The notes below the pieces were generated by a model that did no database searches, was not told the DNA's origin, and saw nothing but the letters and a program-made list of their open reading frames with translations. A stretch of DNA of 64,000 bases from Manduca sexta (Eukaryota; Arthropoda; Insecta; Lepidoptera; Sphingidae), in contig NC_051129.1 of NCBI RefSeq assembly GCF_014839805.1, positions 7,382,920 through 7,446,919 on the forward strand, written 5' to 3'. Every line of letters begins with the position of its first letter. Within the stretch, counting starts at the first letter, position 1. The position numbers and the translations under genes are program-made. Below are positions 63,779-64,000 of this stretch, one piece after another.

Positions 63779-64000
63779 CACTTCCGGTCAAAAGTTTAAG
63801 ACTACAGTAATATATACAGGTATAATATAGTCTGGTGGCATATATTAATATAAAAAAACGAAGTAAAGTCCACAACACTTTAATGTAGCGAACATACAAT
63901 ATAAGTACAATACACTATGCGATCACAATATAACGGACGGAACGTCGATTCACGCGTTGCGTAGCTGCGGGCCGACTGGCGAGCCGCGGCGACGGAGCGA
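63779..64000. mobile_element. Start of a repeat with Tc1-like terminus, cut by window end
   Basis: After TA, the sequence CACTTCCGGTCAAAAGTTTA has the form of a Tc1-like terminal repeat. From about 63860 the base composition shifts to GC-rich (CGATTCACGCGTTGCGTAGC, GGGCCGACTGGCGAGCCGCG), likely the inside of the element or a second, nested repeat. The other end is outside the window, so identity is tentative. Confidence 0.45.

Overview
The window looks like nuclear DNA of an insect, most probably a butterfly or moth. It is strongly A+T-rich. Its genes are split into many short exons with GT/AG introns. It carries a tRNA-derived SINE of the type I associate with nymphalid butterflies (Metulj-like), with matching target-site duplications, plus other short dispersed repeats and a pogo/Tigger-type MITE. 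No bacterial, viral or CRISPR feature was seen.

Layout. Bases 1 to about 19,100 hold no gene I can support. This is A+T-rich non-coding DNA with GC-rich patches, cAMP-response-type palindromes and one splice-donor-terminated open stretch on the minus strand (12418-12600). Bases 19,120-22,164 are 3' flank or UTR of the first clear gene, or intergenic. Seven conserved genes follow: DDX5/Rm62-type DEAD-box RNA helicase (minus, 22165-25844); GPR155/LYCHOS/anchor (plus, 26693-36473); RNA polymerase III subunit RPC8/POLR3H (minus, 40789-42305); an ENOX-type RRM protein (plus, 43034-49754); axonemal dynein intermediate chain DNAI2 (minus, 50466-53387); the meiotic OB-fold protein MEIOB (minus, 53659-58176); and the DNA polymerase delta small subunit POLD2 (plus, 59760-63692). 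A two-exon unidentified gene end lies at 59026-59387. The right edge enters a repeat.

Exon models were built by reading splice sites and checking codon phase across every junction. All seven models close in frame from ATG to stop. The predicted lengths are helicase 818 aa, GPR155 841 aa, RPC8 211 aa, ENOX 648 aa, DNAI2 571 aa, MEIOB 442 aa and POLD2 441 aa. The weakest junction is the 5' edge of the GC-rich third-from-last MEIOB exon.

How the genes relate. Helicase/GPR155 and RPC8/ENOX are head-to-head pairs with short shared promoter intervals (about 0.85 and 0.73 kb). GPR155/RPC8 and ENOX/DNAI2 are tail-to-tail. DNAI2 and MEIOB, both expected in the male germ line (sperm axoneme and meiotic recombination), are in tandem with only 271 bp between them. 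Their introns contain three long, almost loopless inverted repeats, the most unusual structural signal in the window. I did not find a clearly new multi-gene system. The best leads are the hairpin cluster, the unidentified gene before POLD2, the 18-nt microexon in GPR155 and the large regulatory-looking desert at the left.
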